Assembly (NCBI GenBank): GCA_947473475.1
Contig: CANJBZ010000002.1
Location: 143,309-207,308, forward strand
Length of the DNA: 64,000 bases
Source: Alphaproteobacteria bacterium
GTDB lineage: Bacteria; Pseudomonadota; Alphaproteobacteria; Micropepsales; Micropepsaceae
Reading direction: 5' to 3'
The notes below the pieces were generated by a model, which saw only the letters and a list, made by a program, of their open reading frames with translations, was not told the DNA's origin and did not search any database. The translations under genes were made by a program, and so were the position numbers. Position 1 is the stretch's first letter, and every line of letters starts with the position of its first letter. Positions 8,840 through 18,040 of this stretch are shown one piece after another.

Positions 8840-9382
8840 CTACGGCGTAGGCGGGGCAGCAGGTTTGGGCGCGGCCGGCTCGGCGCGCGTGGCAATGGGA
8901 TCTGCTGGGGGCGCATTGGCAGGCGCCGCGCCTGTTGCCGCTGGGGGGGGCGCGTCGTTCTGGCAGTTCACCACCCACACATCGAAGGTCGGGTGCTCCA
9001 GCGCATTAAGCGCCGGTGTTGAAGCGAACATCCAGCCGGAGAACATCCGCTTGGGTTTCCCGCCGGTCTGGTCTTCGTCGATCTGCACGAAGGCCGTGGT
9101 TTCCGGCGGTTCTTCCGGCGGCACCGTATGGCAAAACTGCGCGGTGATGGTGAGCGTGCCGAATTTGACGGGAACGCCGACGGGCGCGGCGACATCCCGG
9201 GCGCGGCCCGTAATTTTGTCGAGACCACGAAAAATCGCCAAGTGCCGCACGCCCTGGGCATCCGGCTTGGCATCGGCAATTGTTGGTGTCCGCGCCACGG
9301 CAGGTGGCGGCGTTTGCGCGTGCGCCACGGCCGGCACCGCCGCCGCGATCATCACACCGCAAATCCCCGCGCGGATGGTCAT
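8840..9382 (-). CDS. DUF2155 domain-containing secreted protein
   Basis: 180 residues with a signal peptide (cleavage after AVAHA). The DUF2155 domain lies at about 45-145: HLAIFRGLDKITGRA, FGTLTITAQFCHTVPPEEPPETTAFVQI, and RMFSGWMFASTPALNALEHPTFDVWVVNC. Two conserved Cys may form a periplasmic disulfide. The tail is Ala/Pro-rich and probably disordered. It overlaps mlaD by four bases. The family is almost confined to Alphaproteobacteria and travels with NDUFA12 and MlaD genes; its function is unknown, though a periplasmic envelope role would suit the context. Confidence 0.9.
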   Translation of the reverse strand: MTIRAGICGVMIAAAVPAVAHAQTPPPAVARTPTIADAKPDAQGVRHLAIFRGLDKITGRARDVAAPVGVPVKFGTLTITAQFCHTVPPEEPPETTAFVQIDEDQTGGKPKRMFSGWMFASTPALNALEHPTFDVWVVNCQNDAPPPAATGAAPANAPPADPIATRAEPAAPKPAAPPTP

Positions 9383-9828
9383 TTCGCGCCGCCTGCGCTG
9401 AACACCGCTTTCCCGAGCAGACCGATGAGATCGATGGAGCCTTGCGTGTTCTCGATCTCGCCGCCCGGCTTGATCATCGCCGGTTCGGAGCCCGGCTCGA
9501 TGGAAAGGTACTGACTGCCCAGAAGTCCCTCGGACGTAATGCGTACGGACGAATCCTGCGGCAGCTTCACCGAGTTTTCGAGAGCCAGGGTCAGAACCGC
9601 ATTGTAGGTCTTGGGGTCCAACGCCATCTTCTCGACGGTGCCAATCTTGATACCGGAAAGGCGCACATCGGTTCCGACATTGACGCCATCGGCCCGGTTG
9701 AACTTGGCGAGGATGTCATAGCCCGAGACCGGGCCCGAACCGGTAGACGAATAGGCAAAGACAAGAAAGAACACCGCGACGGCAATGACCGCGGCGCCGA
9801 TCAGGGTTTCAACAACGGAATTCTGCAT
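9379..9828 (-). CDS. mlaD: MlaD-type MCE-domain phospholipid transport protein
   Basis: 149 residues from an ATG at 9828 that follows a strong GGAGGG site; the longer frame to 9885 is rejected. One N-terminal transmembrane helix (VVETLIGAAVIAVAVFFLVFAYS) precedes an MCE domain (YDILAKFNRADGVNVGTDVRLSGIKIGTV, ITSEGLLGSQYLSI). MlaD hexamers on the periplasmic face of the MlaFEDB ABC transporter move phospholipids between the two membranes. The other mla genes are not in this window. Confidence 0.92.
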   Translation of the reverse strand: MQNSVVETLIGAAVIAVAVFFLVFAYSSTGSGPVSGYDILAKFNRADGVNVGTDVRLSGIKIGTVEKMALDPKTYNAVLTLALENSVKLPQDSSVRITSEGLLGSQYLSIEPGSEPAMIKPGGEIENTQGSIDLIGLLGKAVFSAGGAK

Positions 9829-9901
9829 TGTTCCCTCCGGGCTGAGAGTTCGACCGGCACAACCGGCAGACTTTGTTGCGAACAAAGAGGGCGAAAAAAC
9901 G

Positions 9902-10282
9902 TCAGCCCGGCTTCCAGGCTTCGTAATCGCCCGTCGCCGGAGGACGATGGCTGTCGTTGTAGAGACTGCCTTGCGGGCGCCAGGCCTGCGCCGTGCCGGT
10001 CAGATTGGGCTCGTGCTCCAATTCCCAGGGCTTACGCGGTAGAGGCTCCTCTGTCGGTGGCAGCGCAAAGGTGTGGTGCAGCCAACCATGCCAATCGGGG
10101 GGAACGCGCGAGGCGTCCACCGTACCGGCATAGATCACCCAGCGGCGCTTCTTATCCTTGGTTTCATAATAGCGGTTGCCGAACACATCCGTGCCGACAG
10201 CCTGGCCATGGCGCCACGTCGTCCACCGGGTTCCCGGCGTTGCGTTCACCCACCATACGAAAAGACTGCTTAGAAACGACAT
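9902..10282 (-). CDS. NDUFA12-family complex I accessory protein
   Basis: 126 residues. The start has TPGTRWTTWRHGQAVGTDVFGNRYYE and RRWVIYAGTVDASRVPPDWHGWLHH, the hallmark of the NDUFA12 (B17.2) family that binds the matrix arm junction of NADH:ubiquinone oxidoreductase in mitochondria and Alphaproteobacteria. The C-terminus is Pro/Trp-rich (KPWELEHEPNLTGT, YEAWKPG). It is first in a leftward group with mlaD and the DUF2155 gene. The complex I structural genes are elsewhere. Confidence 0.94.
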   Translation of the reverse strand: MSFLSSLFVWWVNATPGTRWTTWRHGQAVGTDVFGNRYYETKDKKRRWVIYAGTVDASRVPPDWHGWLHHTFALPPTEEPLPRKPWELEHEPNLTGTAQAWRPQGSLYNDSHRPPATGDYEAWKPG

Positions 10283-10750
10283 ATCGGGTTTTCCGAATCT
10301 GGCGCCGGACTATAGGCGGGCGCAGCCTTCAGCAACAACGGTCATGAGAGTCGCGGAAGGCCAATTTCCGAATCGGATGGACCCTTCCACGCCTGCTTCC
10401 CCCCTTGCGGGTATCCCCAAGCAGCCCCGTCGGGCTGTCGAAACCCGCAGGAGACGCGGACACGACGCGTTTGGAGGGGTGCGAAGTACGCACAGCACTT
10501 TCCACAATCCATCCACAATTAGGACTAACGGCCTGAAAAGTACCGCAATTTTCATCCGCAACTACATCTAGGGCTGGGGCCTGGTTGGTAAACAACCTCT
10601 TGCGCAAAAATTCGATTAGTGACACCTTAATGGCCCTTCGCGGTGGGCCGCGAAGCCAATGCAAAAACAAACTTTCAAGCCGGATTTGCGGAAAAACAGC
10701 CGTGATCCGAACGGGATTTTTTTGCCTCAGGGCAGGTCGGGGAGAGGGTC
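10283..10750. other. Intergenic region upstream of nrdJ, 468 bp
   Basis: Carries the divergent promoters of the NDUFA12 gene and nrdJ. It contains a nested hairpin (10406-10449) and the near-repeat TTTCCACAAT/CATCCACAAT at about 10499-10519. I looked for a cobalamin riboswitch (B12 box) and NrdR boxes and saw neither. Confidence 0.5.
10406..10449 (+). promoter_or_regulatory. Nested hairpin in the nrdJ leader
   Basis: Outer arms TGCGGGT (10406-10412) and ACCCGCA (10443-10449) enclose a perfect CAGCCC-CGTC-GGGCTG hairpin (10422-10437). It lies about 300 bases before the nrdJ start. It may be a leader structure of the reductase mRNA or an unrelated extragenic palindrome. Confidence 0.3.
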
Positions 10751-13700
10751 ATGCGGATCACGCGTCATTTTACCAGCGAAGGCAAATCCCCGTATGAGGG
10801 AATTCCCTTCCACGCTGTCACCAGCGAAATCCGCAACCCCGACGGTTCGATCGTCTTCCGCCATGAAGCGATGGAGGTTCCGGAAGGATGGAGTCAGGTT
10901 GCCAGCGATGTACTGGCGCAGAAATATTTTCGCCGCGCCGGGCTTCCCGTCTACCTGAAGGCCGTCGAGGAGAACGACGTTCCCTCGTTCCTCTGGCGGC
11001 ACGCCGCCGACCAAGCTGCGCTCGATGCGCTCCCCGCGGGCACCAAGAAGATCTGCGGCGAGGTTAGCGCCAAGCAGGTGTTTCACCGTCTTGCGGGAAC
11101 CTGGGCCTATTGGGGCTGGAAGGGCGGCTATTTCGATGGCGAAGCCGACGCCCGCGCCTTCTACGACGAAATGTGTTTCATGCTGGCCACCCAAAAGGCG
11201 GCGCCGAATTCACCGCAATGGTTCAACACCGGCCTGCATTGGGCGTACGGTATTGACGGTCCGAGCCAGGGCCATTTCTACGTCGACTATAAAACCGGCG
11301 AACTGGTCCGCTCCGCCTCCGCCTATGAGCATCCCCAGCCTCATGCCTGCTTTATCCAGGGCGTCTCGGACGATCTGGTCAACGAAGGCGGCATTATGGA
11401 TTTGTGGACGCGGGAAGCGCGTCTTTTCAAATATGGCTCGGGCACGGGCTCGAACTTCTCCACCCTGCGCGGCGAGAACGAGCCGCTGTCCGGCGGCGGC
11501 AAATCGTCGGGCCTGATGAGTTTCCTGAAGATCGGCGATCGCGCCGCAGGCGCCATCAAGTCAGGCGGCACCACGCGCCGCGCGGCCAAGATGGTGATTG
11601 TCGACGTCGACCACCCCGACATCGAAGCCTTCATCGACTGGAAGGTGATTGAAGAGCAGAAAGTCGCCGCGCTTGTGGCCGGCTCGAAAGTCACCGAAAG
11701 ACATCTCAACCTGATCATCAAAGCCTGCCGCAATTGCGAGGGCACGGGCAATGATTGCTTCGATCCGGCTAAAAATCCGGCGCTGAAACGCGAGATCAAA
11801 ACCGCACGGCGCGCCTGCATCCCCGACAATTACATCGAGCGCGTGATCTCCTTCGCCAAGCAGGGCAACGACCGCATCGAATTTAAAGTCTACGACACGG
11901 ATTGGGACTCCGAAGCCTACATGACCGTTTCGGGCCAAAACTCGAACAACACGGTCCGGGTGACGGACGATTTCCTGCGCGCCATCGAAGAAGACCGCGA
12001 TTGGGACCTGACGCGCCGCAAAGACGGCAAGCTGCATAAGCGGCTGAAGGCACGCGCGCTTTGGGACAAGATTTCCTATGCCGCCTGGGCCTGCGCCGAT
12101 CCGGGCATCCAATTCCACAGCACCATCAATGCCTGGCACACCTGCCCCAAGGGCGGCGAAATTCGCGCCTCCAATCCGTGCTCGGAATACATGTTCCTGG
12201 ACGACACGGCGTGCAACCTCGCATCCCTGAACCTGATGGCGTTCCGCAAGGACGTGATCGAAGTTGTCGACATTGCCAATAACGGCAAGCGCGTTGAAGC
12301 CGCCGCCAAAGCCTTCGATGTCGAGGCGTTCGAACATGCCGTCCGGCTGTGGACGGTGGTGCTCGAAGTCTCAGTCATGATGGCGCAATTCCCGTCCAAA
12401 GAGATCGCGCAGCTTTCTTACGAATACCGCACGCTGGGCCTTGGATACGCCAACATCGGCGGCCTTCTGATGTCCGCCGGCATCCCCTATGACTCGCGCG
12501 AAGGCCGTGCCATTGCCGGTGCTATATCCGCAGTGTTGACCGGCGTGTCCTATGCCACATCGGCCGAGATGGCGGGCCAGCTTGGCGCCTTCCCGCGCTA
12601 TGCCGAAAATCAAGATGCCATGCTGCGCGTCATCCGCAATCACCGCCGCGCCGCTTACGGCCAACAGGCGGGCTTTGAGAGCTTGGACACGGCCCCTGTG
12701 CCGCTCGATCACGAAGCCATCGCCGACAAAGAACTTGCGGAAGCCGCGAAGGCCGCCTGGGACAAGGCCCTCTCGCTCGGCACGGCCTACGGCTATCGCA
12801 ACGCGCAAGCCAGCGTGATCGCGCCGACCGGCACCATCGGCCTGCTCATGGATTGCGACACGACCGGCGTCGAACCGGACTTCGCGCTGGTGAAGTTCAA
12901 GAAGCTCGCGGGTGGCGGCTATTTCAAGATCATCAACCGCTGCGTTCCCGAGGCCCTGAAGGCGCTTGGCTACAGCCCCGATCAAAGCGAAGCGATGGTG
13001 CGCTATGCCGTTGGCCACGGCTCGCTGAGAGGCTCCAATGCGCTTTCGCACGAAGCGCTGAAAGCCAAAGGTTTTGGCGCTGCCGAGATCGGCGCGGTGG
13101 AGGGCGCGCTCCGCCAGGCGTTCGATATCCGCTTCGTGTTCAACAAATACACGCTTGGTGAAGAATTCTGCCAGAAGGTGCTGAAGTGCGATGCGGCTTT
13201 GCTCGATGCACCAGACTTCGACATGCTGAAATTGCTCGGCTTCTCGAAAGCCGAGGTTGAAGCGGCCAATCTCCATGTTTGCGGCGCGATGACCCTGGAA
13301 GGCGCCCCGTACCTGAAGGCGGAGCATCTGCCGGTTTTCGACTGCGCCAATCCGTGCGGCCGTATCGGCAAGCGCGCCTTGTCGGTGGAAAGCCACATCC
13401 GCATGCTCGCCGCAACTCAGCCGTTCATTTCCGGCGCGATCTCCAAGACGATCAACATGCCCAACAGTGCGACCGTCGAAGAATGCGGCCAATCCTACAT
13501 GCTGTCGTGGAAGCTGGGGCTGAAAGCCAATGCGCTTTATCGCGACGGCTCCAAGCTGTCGCAGCCGCTCGCCTCGCAGGTGCTTCAGATCGATGACGAA
13601 GACGAGACGATCGAGGATCTGGTGACGCAGCCGCAGGTCCAGCGGACCACGGTTGTTACCGAGCGTATTGTCGAGAAGATCATCGAGCGTATCCGCCCGC

Positions 13701-14563
13701 ACGATCGCGAGCGCCTGCCCCATCGCCGCAAAGGTTACACGCAGAAAGCCATCGTCGGCGGGCACAAAGTCTATTTGCGGACCGGTGAATATGAGGATGG
13801 CCGTCCGGGCGAAATTTTCATCGACATGCACAAGGAAGGCGCTGCCTTCCGCTCGCTGATGAACAACTTCGCCATCGCCATTTCCATCGGTCTGCAATAC
13901 GGCGTGCCGCTGGAAGAATTCGTCGACGCCTTCACCTTCACCCGCTTTGAGCCGGCGGGCATCGTGCAGGGCAACGACTCCATCAAAAACGCGACTTCGG
14001 TGCTCGACTACATCTTCCGCGAAATGGCGGTCAGCTATCTTGGACGCCATGACCTTGCCCATGTCCAGCCGGCCGACGATGACGATCTCGGCGGTGGCGT
14101 CGGGGAAACCGTCGAGATGAAGCGCGAGGTGAAAGAAATCGCGAAAGTCGCGTCCACCGGCTTTGTGCGCGGACAATTTCCGCGCTTGGGTCTGGTGCGC
14201 GGCAATACGGTGGCGAAAGTCGATCCCGACGCCGAGCATGCTCACCTGCACGAACATGCGATGCAATTTACGCATCAGCACACCGGCGATGTCGACGTGA
14301 GCGCCAGTTTCGCCGAGATCAAGGCAATGGTGCAGGAAGCCGTGGGGACCACGATGGCATCCGTGAGCATTGGCGAGCAGCGCCTATCGGTGGATCTATC
14401 GGCCAAGAACATCAAGCGCGAGGTCATTGCGAAGCGCGCCGCGGAAGCCCGCCTGAAGGGTTATGAGGGCGATGCCTGCGGATCGTGCGGCAACTTCACG
14501 CTGGTGCGCAACGGCACCTGCATGAAGTGCGACACCTGTGGTTCGACGAGTGGCTGCAGCTAA
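10751..14563 (+). CDS. nrdJ: Adenosylcobalamin-dependent (class II) ribonucleotide reductase
   Basis: 1270 residues. Reduces ribonucleotides to deoxyribonucleotides with a B12-derived thiyl radical, with or without oxygen. Visible motifs: [32 protein letters not shown] (nucleotide-site loop), [20 protein letters not shown] with the active-site Cys at about residue 477, [15 protein letters not shown], and a TSCPD-like domain near 1000-1100 ([14 protein letters not shown]). The C-terminus carries a Cys cluster of the CGSCGN...CMKCDTCGS type, which serves in re-reduction of the active site or metal binding. Length fits alphaproteobacterial NrdJ. A small HNH-like gene follows by 13 bases. Confidence 0.97.
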   Translation: MRITRHFTSEGKSPYEGIPFHAVTSEIRNPDGSIVFRHEAMEVPEGWSQVASDVLAQKYFRRAGLPVYLKAVEENDVPSFLWRHAADQAALDALPAGTKKICGEVSAKQVFHRLAGTWAYWGWKGGYFDGEADARAFYDEMCFMLATQKAAPNSPQWFNTGLHWAYGIDGPSQGHFYVDYKTGELVRSASAYEHPQPHACFIQGVSDDLVNEGGIMDLWTREARLFKYGSGTGSNFSTLRGENEPLSGGGKSSGLMSFLKIGDRAAGAIKSGGTTRRAAKMVIVDVDHPDIEAFIDWKVIEEQKVAALVAGSKVTERHLNLIIKACRNCEGTGNDCFDPAKNPALKREIKTARRACIPDNYIERVISFAKQGNDRIEFKVYDTDWDSEAYMTVSGQNSNNTVRVTDDFLRAIEEDRDWDLTRRKDGKLHKRLKARALWDKISYAAWACADPGIQFHSTINAWHTCPKGGEIRASNPCSEYMFLDDTACNLASLNLMAFRKDVIEVVDIANNGKRVEAAAKAFDVEAFEHAVRLWTVVLEVSVMMAQFPSKEIAQLSYEYRTLGLGYANIGGLLMSAGIPYDSREGRAIAGAISAVLTGVSYATSAEMAGQLGAFPRYAENQDAMLRVIRNHRRAAYGQQAGFESLDTAPVPLDHEAIADKELAEAAKAAWDKALSLGTAYGYRNAQASVIAPTGTIGLLMDCDTTGVEPDFALVKFKKLAGGGYFKIINRCVPEALKALGYSPDQSEAMVRYAVGHGSLRGSNALSHEALKAKGFGAAEIGAVEGALRQAFDIRFVFNKYTLGEEFCQKVLKCDAALLDAPDFDMLKLLGFSKAEVEAANLHVCGAMTLEGAPYLKAEHLPVFDCANPCGRIGKRALSVESHIRMLAATQPFISGAISKTINMPNSATVEECGQSYMLSWKLGLKANALYRDGSKLSQPLASQVLQIDDEDETIEDLVTQPQVQRTTVVTERIVEKIIERIRPHDRERLPHRRKGYTQKAIVGGHKVYLRTGEYEDGRPGEIFIDMHKEGAAFRSLMNNFAIAISIGLQYGVPLEEFVDAFTFTRFEPAGIVQGNDSIKNATSVLDYIFREMAVSYLGRHDLAHVQPADDDDLGGGVGETVEMKREVKEIAKVASTGFVRGQFPRLGLVRGNTVAKVDPDAEHAHLHEHAMQFTHQHTGDVDVSASFAEIKAMVQEAVGTTMASVSIGEQRLSVDLSAKNIKREVIAKRAAEARLKGYEGDACGSCGNFTLVRNGTCMKCDTCGSTSGCS

Positions 14564-14576
14564 GGAGCGCTGAGCA

Positions 14577-14855
14577 ATGGGCAATGCGGTTTTAAAGGAA
14601 GCCTTCCCTGACCCCGAGGCGTGGCGCATCGAGCAGGTGTGGGAAAAGGGGATGCGCACGACAATGGGCGATCCGTCCATCATCCGGCTGGACGAACAGG
14701 GAAACTTCATCGTGCGCGACCATTACGGCCGCAAAGCATCGCAATTCGGCTGGAAAATCGACCTTATCGTGCCCAGGCGATTGGGTGGCTCGGACGATAT
14801 TTCCAATCTTCGGCCGCTTCATTACCGTGCCACACGTAAAGGGGCGGCGGCTTAA
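14577..14855 (+). CDS. Small HNH-like protein with altered catalytic His
   Basis: 92 residues. The C-terminal half, GWKIDLIVPRRLGGSDDISNLRPLHYRATRK, matches the HNH nuclease pattern W-x-IDHI-P-x-GGSD-NLxPLH. The first His of the IDH motif is Leu here, which should remove the general base, so it may bind nucleic acid without cutting. AAGGAG stands nine bases before the ATG and the gene follows nrdJ by 13 bases, so co-transcription is likely. Small HNH-like proteins downstream of nrdJ occur in relatives; the role is unknown. Confidence 0.7.
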   Translation: MGNAVLKEAFPDPEAWRIEQVWEKGMRTTMGDPSIIRLDEQGNFIVRDHYGRKASQFGWKIDLIVPRRLGGSDDISNLRPLHYRATRKGAAA

Positions 14856-15367
14856 GACGTCTGAGACTCGAAGTATTCAGGTGAGAGTAATCCCATGGTG
14901 AAAATCCAGGCGAAGCTGGCATCCGCCGACGGCAAATTTCCACTGTGCGGCGGCGTAATCGCCCGCTTCGATGCGGAGATTTTTCTCAGCGCTGGACGCT
15001 GTGCGCCCTGCCACGAGGCCCTGACGGAAAACTAGGGCAACCCTTCGATCGTGAACTGCAGCCAGCCTGCCCGCAATTCTTCCCGAACGGCCATGGCCGC
15101 CAAAGTTCTGCTTGCCGCCGGAATTCATCGTCTGTGGGATTCACGAAATGCCCCCGCGCTGCACCGGGCAATACGCGTCTAATCTAAAATCGTTCCAAGG
15201 ACGTGTTGAGGAAGCGGCCCGCGACCGCGCCGTTACAACATGAGTCATTTGTAGTTCGCCGATTGTGCGGCGCTGCACGTTACCGGCAAATCGTCCGCGT
15301 GACGGAGGGGCTTCCATCCCTTATGATTCGGGCTCGCGTCAGCGAGAGTACCAGCAAGAGTGAGCGT
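14856..15367. other. Intergenic region before the TauE gene, 512 bp
   Basis: Contains one weak small reading frame (14895-15035) and, further on, short frames without support. An in-frame upstream extension of the exporter gene to 15203 lacks homology and is not accepted. No repeat or RNA motif recognised. Confidence 0.45.
14895..15035 (+). CDS. Possible small protein, 46 aa
   Basis: ATG at 14895 preceded by AGGTGAG at about nine bases; ends in TAG at 15033. The peptide is mixed in composition, has no signal sequence, and contains CAPCH near its end. That looks like a haem c motif but has no export signal to go with it. No homologue recognised; it could be a decayed gene end. Confidence 0.25.
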   Translation: MVKIQAKLASADGKFPLCGGVIARFDAEIFLSAGRCAPCHEALTEN

Positions 15368-16150
15368 ATGTTTTCTGCCATCGATCCGCTTTATGCCCTT
15401 TCCGGCTTTGCCGTCGGCGCGCTCGTCGGCATGACCGGTGTGGGCGGCGGCTCGCTCATGACACCCTTGCTGATCTTGCTGTTCGGCATTCATCCTGCGA
15501 CGGCCGTGGGAACCGACCTGCTCTATGCCTCCGCGACAAAGACCGCGGGCACAGCCATGCACGGCTATAGCCGCACGGTCGATTGGCAGGTCGTCGGGCG
15601 CCTTGCGCTCGGCAGCATTCCCATGACGGTTCTGACCTTAGCGGTACTGTCTCAGGTTGGGACGGAAAATGCGGCCGTGAACAAACTCATAACCTCGGTG
15701 CTGTCGATCGCGCTGTTCGCCACCGCCGCGGTGCTCATTTTCCGCAAGAAGATCATTGCCCGTTACGCGCACCTTCTGGAGGGCGTCGCCCCGAAAAAGA
15801 CGCACTCTATGACCATCGCGATGGGCGCGATACTGGGCGTTTTGGTTTCTATTTCTTCCGTCGGCGCGGGCGCCATCGGCGTGACGGCGCTCATTCTTCT
15901 CTACCCCTGTCTGCCGATGGCGCGGGTGGTTGGTTCGGACATCGCCCACGCGGTGCCGCTGACACTGATTGCCGGCCTTGGACACTGGATCTTGGGCCTG
16001 ACCGATCTCGGGCTGCTGGGCTCGCTGCTGGTCGGTTCCATTCCGGGAATCGTCATTGGCAGCTATGCCGCCCCACGCATGCCCGACACGGCTCTGCGAT
16101 ACCTTCTCGCCGCTACGCTCGTGCTCGTCGGCGGCCGGCTCGTTCTTTAA
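15368..16150 (+). CDS. TauE/SafE family anion exporter
   Basis: 260 residues from the ATG at 15368 (AAGAGTGAG upstream). The start FAVGALVGMTGVGGGSLMTPLLILLFG and TAVGTDLLYASATKTAGT are the first TauE/SafE half. VSISSVGAGAIGVTALILLYP and VGSDIAHAVPLTLIAGLGHW are the second. About eight membrane helices are visible. Family members export sulfite, sulfoacetate or related organosulfur anions. There are no sulfur-metabolism neighbours to narrow the substrate. Confidence 0.92.
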   Translation: MFSAIDPLYALSGFAVGALVGMTGVGGGSLMTPLLILLFGIHPATAVGTDLLYASATKTAGTAMHGYSRTVDWQVVGRLALGSIPMTVLTLAVLSQVGTENAAVNKLITSVLSIALFATAAVLIFRKKIIARYAHLLEGVAPKKTHSMTIAMGAILGVLVSISSVGAGAIGVTALILLYPCLPMARVVGSDIAHAVPLTLIAGLGHWILGLTDLGLLGSLLVGSIPGIVIGSYAAPRMPDTALRYLLAATLVLVGGRLVL

Positions 16151-16159
16151 CGCTACGAC

Positions 16160-16288
16160 CGGCGGCTGGCACGGTACTTGCTCCTTGAGGGAAGCAAGTT
16201 CCATTTCGGTGCAGCCGCCGCAAGCGACGTTCGCCTCCCTGATTGCAAGTACCCCACCTGGCCCTCCCCTTCGGAGGGTCTTTTTTTT
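16160..16288 (+). ncRNA. Candidate structured RNA with two competing folds
   Basis: GGTACTTGC (16173-16181) can pair with the nearby GCAAGTTCC (16193-16201; T.T mismatch), closing a strong local hairpin, or perfectly with the distal GCAAGTACC (16245-16253). An AGGGA/TCCCT pair would extend the distal fold. The segment ends in a Rho-independent terminator. It starts right after the TauE stop and no gene follows before the convergent gcvPB, so a free small RNA or a long 3-prime UTR product is more likely than a riboswitch. It does not match SRP, 6S or tmRNA signatures I know. Confidence 0.4.
16261..16288 (+). terminator. Rho-independent terminator
   Basis: CCCTCC (16262-16267), loop CCTTC, GGAGGG (16273-16278), then TC and eight T. 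Ends transcription of the TauE gene and/or the candidate RNA. Confidence 0.85.
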
Positions 16289-16311
16289 GCTGCGCAGAGC
16301 TTGGCACGAAG

Positions 16312-16458
16312 GTTGCGTCACAGGAGGTGTGTGTTGCGTTTTGGATCAGCGTTCCGCGTTGTTGGTTGCGTAGCGTGAGCAGCACGGCGTCATGAGTAGC
16401 GTGCTGGGGCTCGAGCAGTTGCGTAGGTCGCTCGACAGTGTATTCCGCGTGTGTTGCA
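16312..16458. repeat. GTTGCGT heptamer array
   Basis: Four exact GTTGCGT copies (16312, 16333, 16365, 16418) and one GTTGCAT (16452) lie in 147 bases of otherwise empty DNA between two terminators. Spacings are 21, 32, 53 and 34 bases. They could be protein-binding sites or chance. Confidence 0.4.
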
Positions 16459-16464
16459 TAAAAA

Positions 16465-16488
16465 ATGGCCCTCCCACCGGAGGGCCAT
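16465..16488 (-). terminator. Bidirectional terminator after gcvPB
   Basis: Perfect 10-bp stem ATGGCCCTCC / GGAGGGCCAT with loop CACC, flanked by six A on one side and five T on the other. It begins a few bases after the gcvPB stop and can act in both directions. Confidence 0.9.
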
Positions 16489-16492
16489 TTTT

Positions 16493-18040
16493 CTATGGAG
16501 TCTCCGGCTTCCAGCGCAGCACGGGTTTGCGCGCGGCCTGTGTCTCATCGAGACGGCGGCGCGGTGTAAGAACCGGCGCAGCCCTGAATACTTCAACATT
16601 TCCGGCGCGCGCTTCGTCGGCCATTTTTCGCATGACGGCGATAAAACCATCGAGTGTCGCTTTCGACTCCGTTTCCGTCGGTTCGATCAGCATGGCGCCG
16701 TGCACCACAAGCGGGAAATAGATCGTCATGGGGTGGTAACCCTCATCGATCAGCCGCTTGGCGAAATCGAGCGTGGTCACACCCGTGTTTTTCAGGAATT
16801 CATCGTCGAACAGCGCCTCGTGCATGCACGGGCCTTCAAACGGCGCGCTCATCACGTCCTTCAAAGACGCCAGCAGATAGTTGGCGGACAGCACGGCGTC
16901 TTCCGCGACCTGCCGCAGGCCATCGGCCCCGTGGCTCAGCATGTAGGTTAGCGCGCGTACATACATGCCCATCTGGCCGTGGAAGGCGCACATGCGCCCG
17001 AGCGGCTGCGCACCGGCTGCCTGCGCGCTCTCGATGTCTTCGATGAGGTGGAACCCGTTCGCGTCTTCCACGAACAATGGCAACGGCGCGAAGCAAGCAA
17101 GCCGTTCGGAGAACACGACCGGTCCCGCACCCGGACCGCCGCCGCCATGCGGTGTAGAAAACGTCTTGTGCAAATTGATGTGCATCGCATCGATGCCGAG
17201 CGCGCCGGGTTTCACGCGGCCGACAATGGCGTTGAAATTGGCGCCATCGCAGTAAAAGTACGCGCCCGCCGCGTGGACTGCTTCGGCAATGGCGACGATG
17301 TCGCGCTCGAACAAGCCGCAGGTGTTGGGATTGGTCAGCATAACGCCCGCAACATCCGGCCCGAGCGCCGCATGCAGCGCCGCCAAATCGACCCGGCCGT
17401 CTTCATTGGCGCGAATGGATTCCACCGTGAAACCGCACAGCGCCGCCGTCGCAGGGTTGGTGCCGTGCGCGGATTCCGGCGCCAGGATGCGGGTGCGCTT
17501 TTCCCCGCGCGCATCGAGCGCGGCCCGGATCGCCAATATCCCGCACAGCTCGCCATGCGCACCGGCCTTTGGGGTCATCGCCACGGCTGCCATGCCGGTC
17601 AGCTCTTTCAGCCAGCGCGCCAGCTCGGCAATGAGCTGCAGCGCCCCCTGCACCGTCTTCTGCGGCTGCATCGGATGCAAATCCGCAAAACCGGCTAGCC
17701 GCGCCATTTTCTCGTTCAGGCGCGGGTTGTGCTTCATGGTGCAAGAGCCGAGCGGATAGAAATTCGCGTCGATGGACGCATTGCGCTGCGACAGCCGCAC
17801 GTAATGGCGCACTGTTTCCGGCTCGGACAAACCGCAAAGGCCGATGGGTTCTTCCCGCAGCAGCCCGCCAAGGCGGTCGCCGTGCAAATCCACGTCGGGA
17901 AGATCTACCCCGGTTACATCGGTGCGGCCGATTTCAAATATCAGCGGTTCTTCATGATCAAGACCGCGGTGCCCCGAATAGGTGGCCGCCGTTGCCGTGA
18001 CCGGCTCTCCCACGGTGGGGCGTCCCTGCGCGTTCATCAT
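16493..18040 (-). CDS. gcvPB: Glycine dehydrogenase (decarboxylating) subunit 2
   Basis: 515 residues, the C-terminal half of a split P-protein. With GcvPA it decarboxylates glycine and passes the aminomethyl group to the lipoyl arm of GcvH. The PLP lysine is in [16 protein letters not shown] (about residue 290). [25 protein letters not shown] and [11 protein letters not shown] are other family blocks. It overlaps gcvPA by four bases (ATGA) and is last in the gcvT-H-PA-PB operon, with a terminator directly behind. Confidence 0.97.
   Translation of the reverse strand: MMNAQGRPTVGEPVTATAATYSGHRGLDHEEPLIFEIGRTDVTGVDLPDVDLHGDRLGGLLREEPIGLCGLSEPETVRHYVRLSQRNASIDANFYPLGSCTMKHNPRLNEKMARLAGFADLHPMQPQKTVQGALQLIAELARWLKELTGMAAVAMTPKAGAHGELCGILAIRAALDARGEKRTRILAPESAHGTNPATAALCGFTVESIRANEDGRVDLAALHAALGPDVAGVMLTNPNTCGLFERDIVAIAEAVHAAGAYFYCDGANFNAIVGRVKPGALGIDAMHINLHKTFSTPHGGGGPGAGPVVFSERLACFAPLPLFVEDANGFHLIEDIESAQAAGAQPLGRMCAFHGQMGMYVRALTYMLSHGADGLRQVAEDAVLSANYLLASLKDVMSAPFEGPCMHEALFDDEFLKNTGVTTLDFAKRLIDEGYHPMTIYFPLVVHGAMLIEPTETESKATLDGFIAVMRKMADEARAGNVEVFRAAPVLTPRRRLDETQAARKPVLRWKPETP

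Noticed and set aside
8631..9401. Plus-strand frame of 256 codons
   Set aside because: Gly/Ala low-complexity, antisense to the DUF2155 gene.
10283..10750. Cobalamin riboswitch or NrdR box before nrdJ
   Set aside because: No B12 box and no NrdR palindrome found by eye; only a nested hairpin remains.
12371..14281. Open frame of 636 codons on the minus strand inside nrdJ
   Set aside because: Antisense to a certain gene; composition is that of a mirror frame and no family is visible.
16160..16288. SRP RNA, 6S RNA or tmRNA
   Set aside because: The SRP tetraloop region GGAAGG-AGCAGCC and the tmRNA tag/acceptor are absent; kept as an unnamed candidate RNA.
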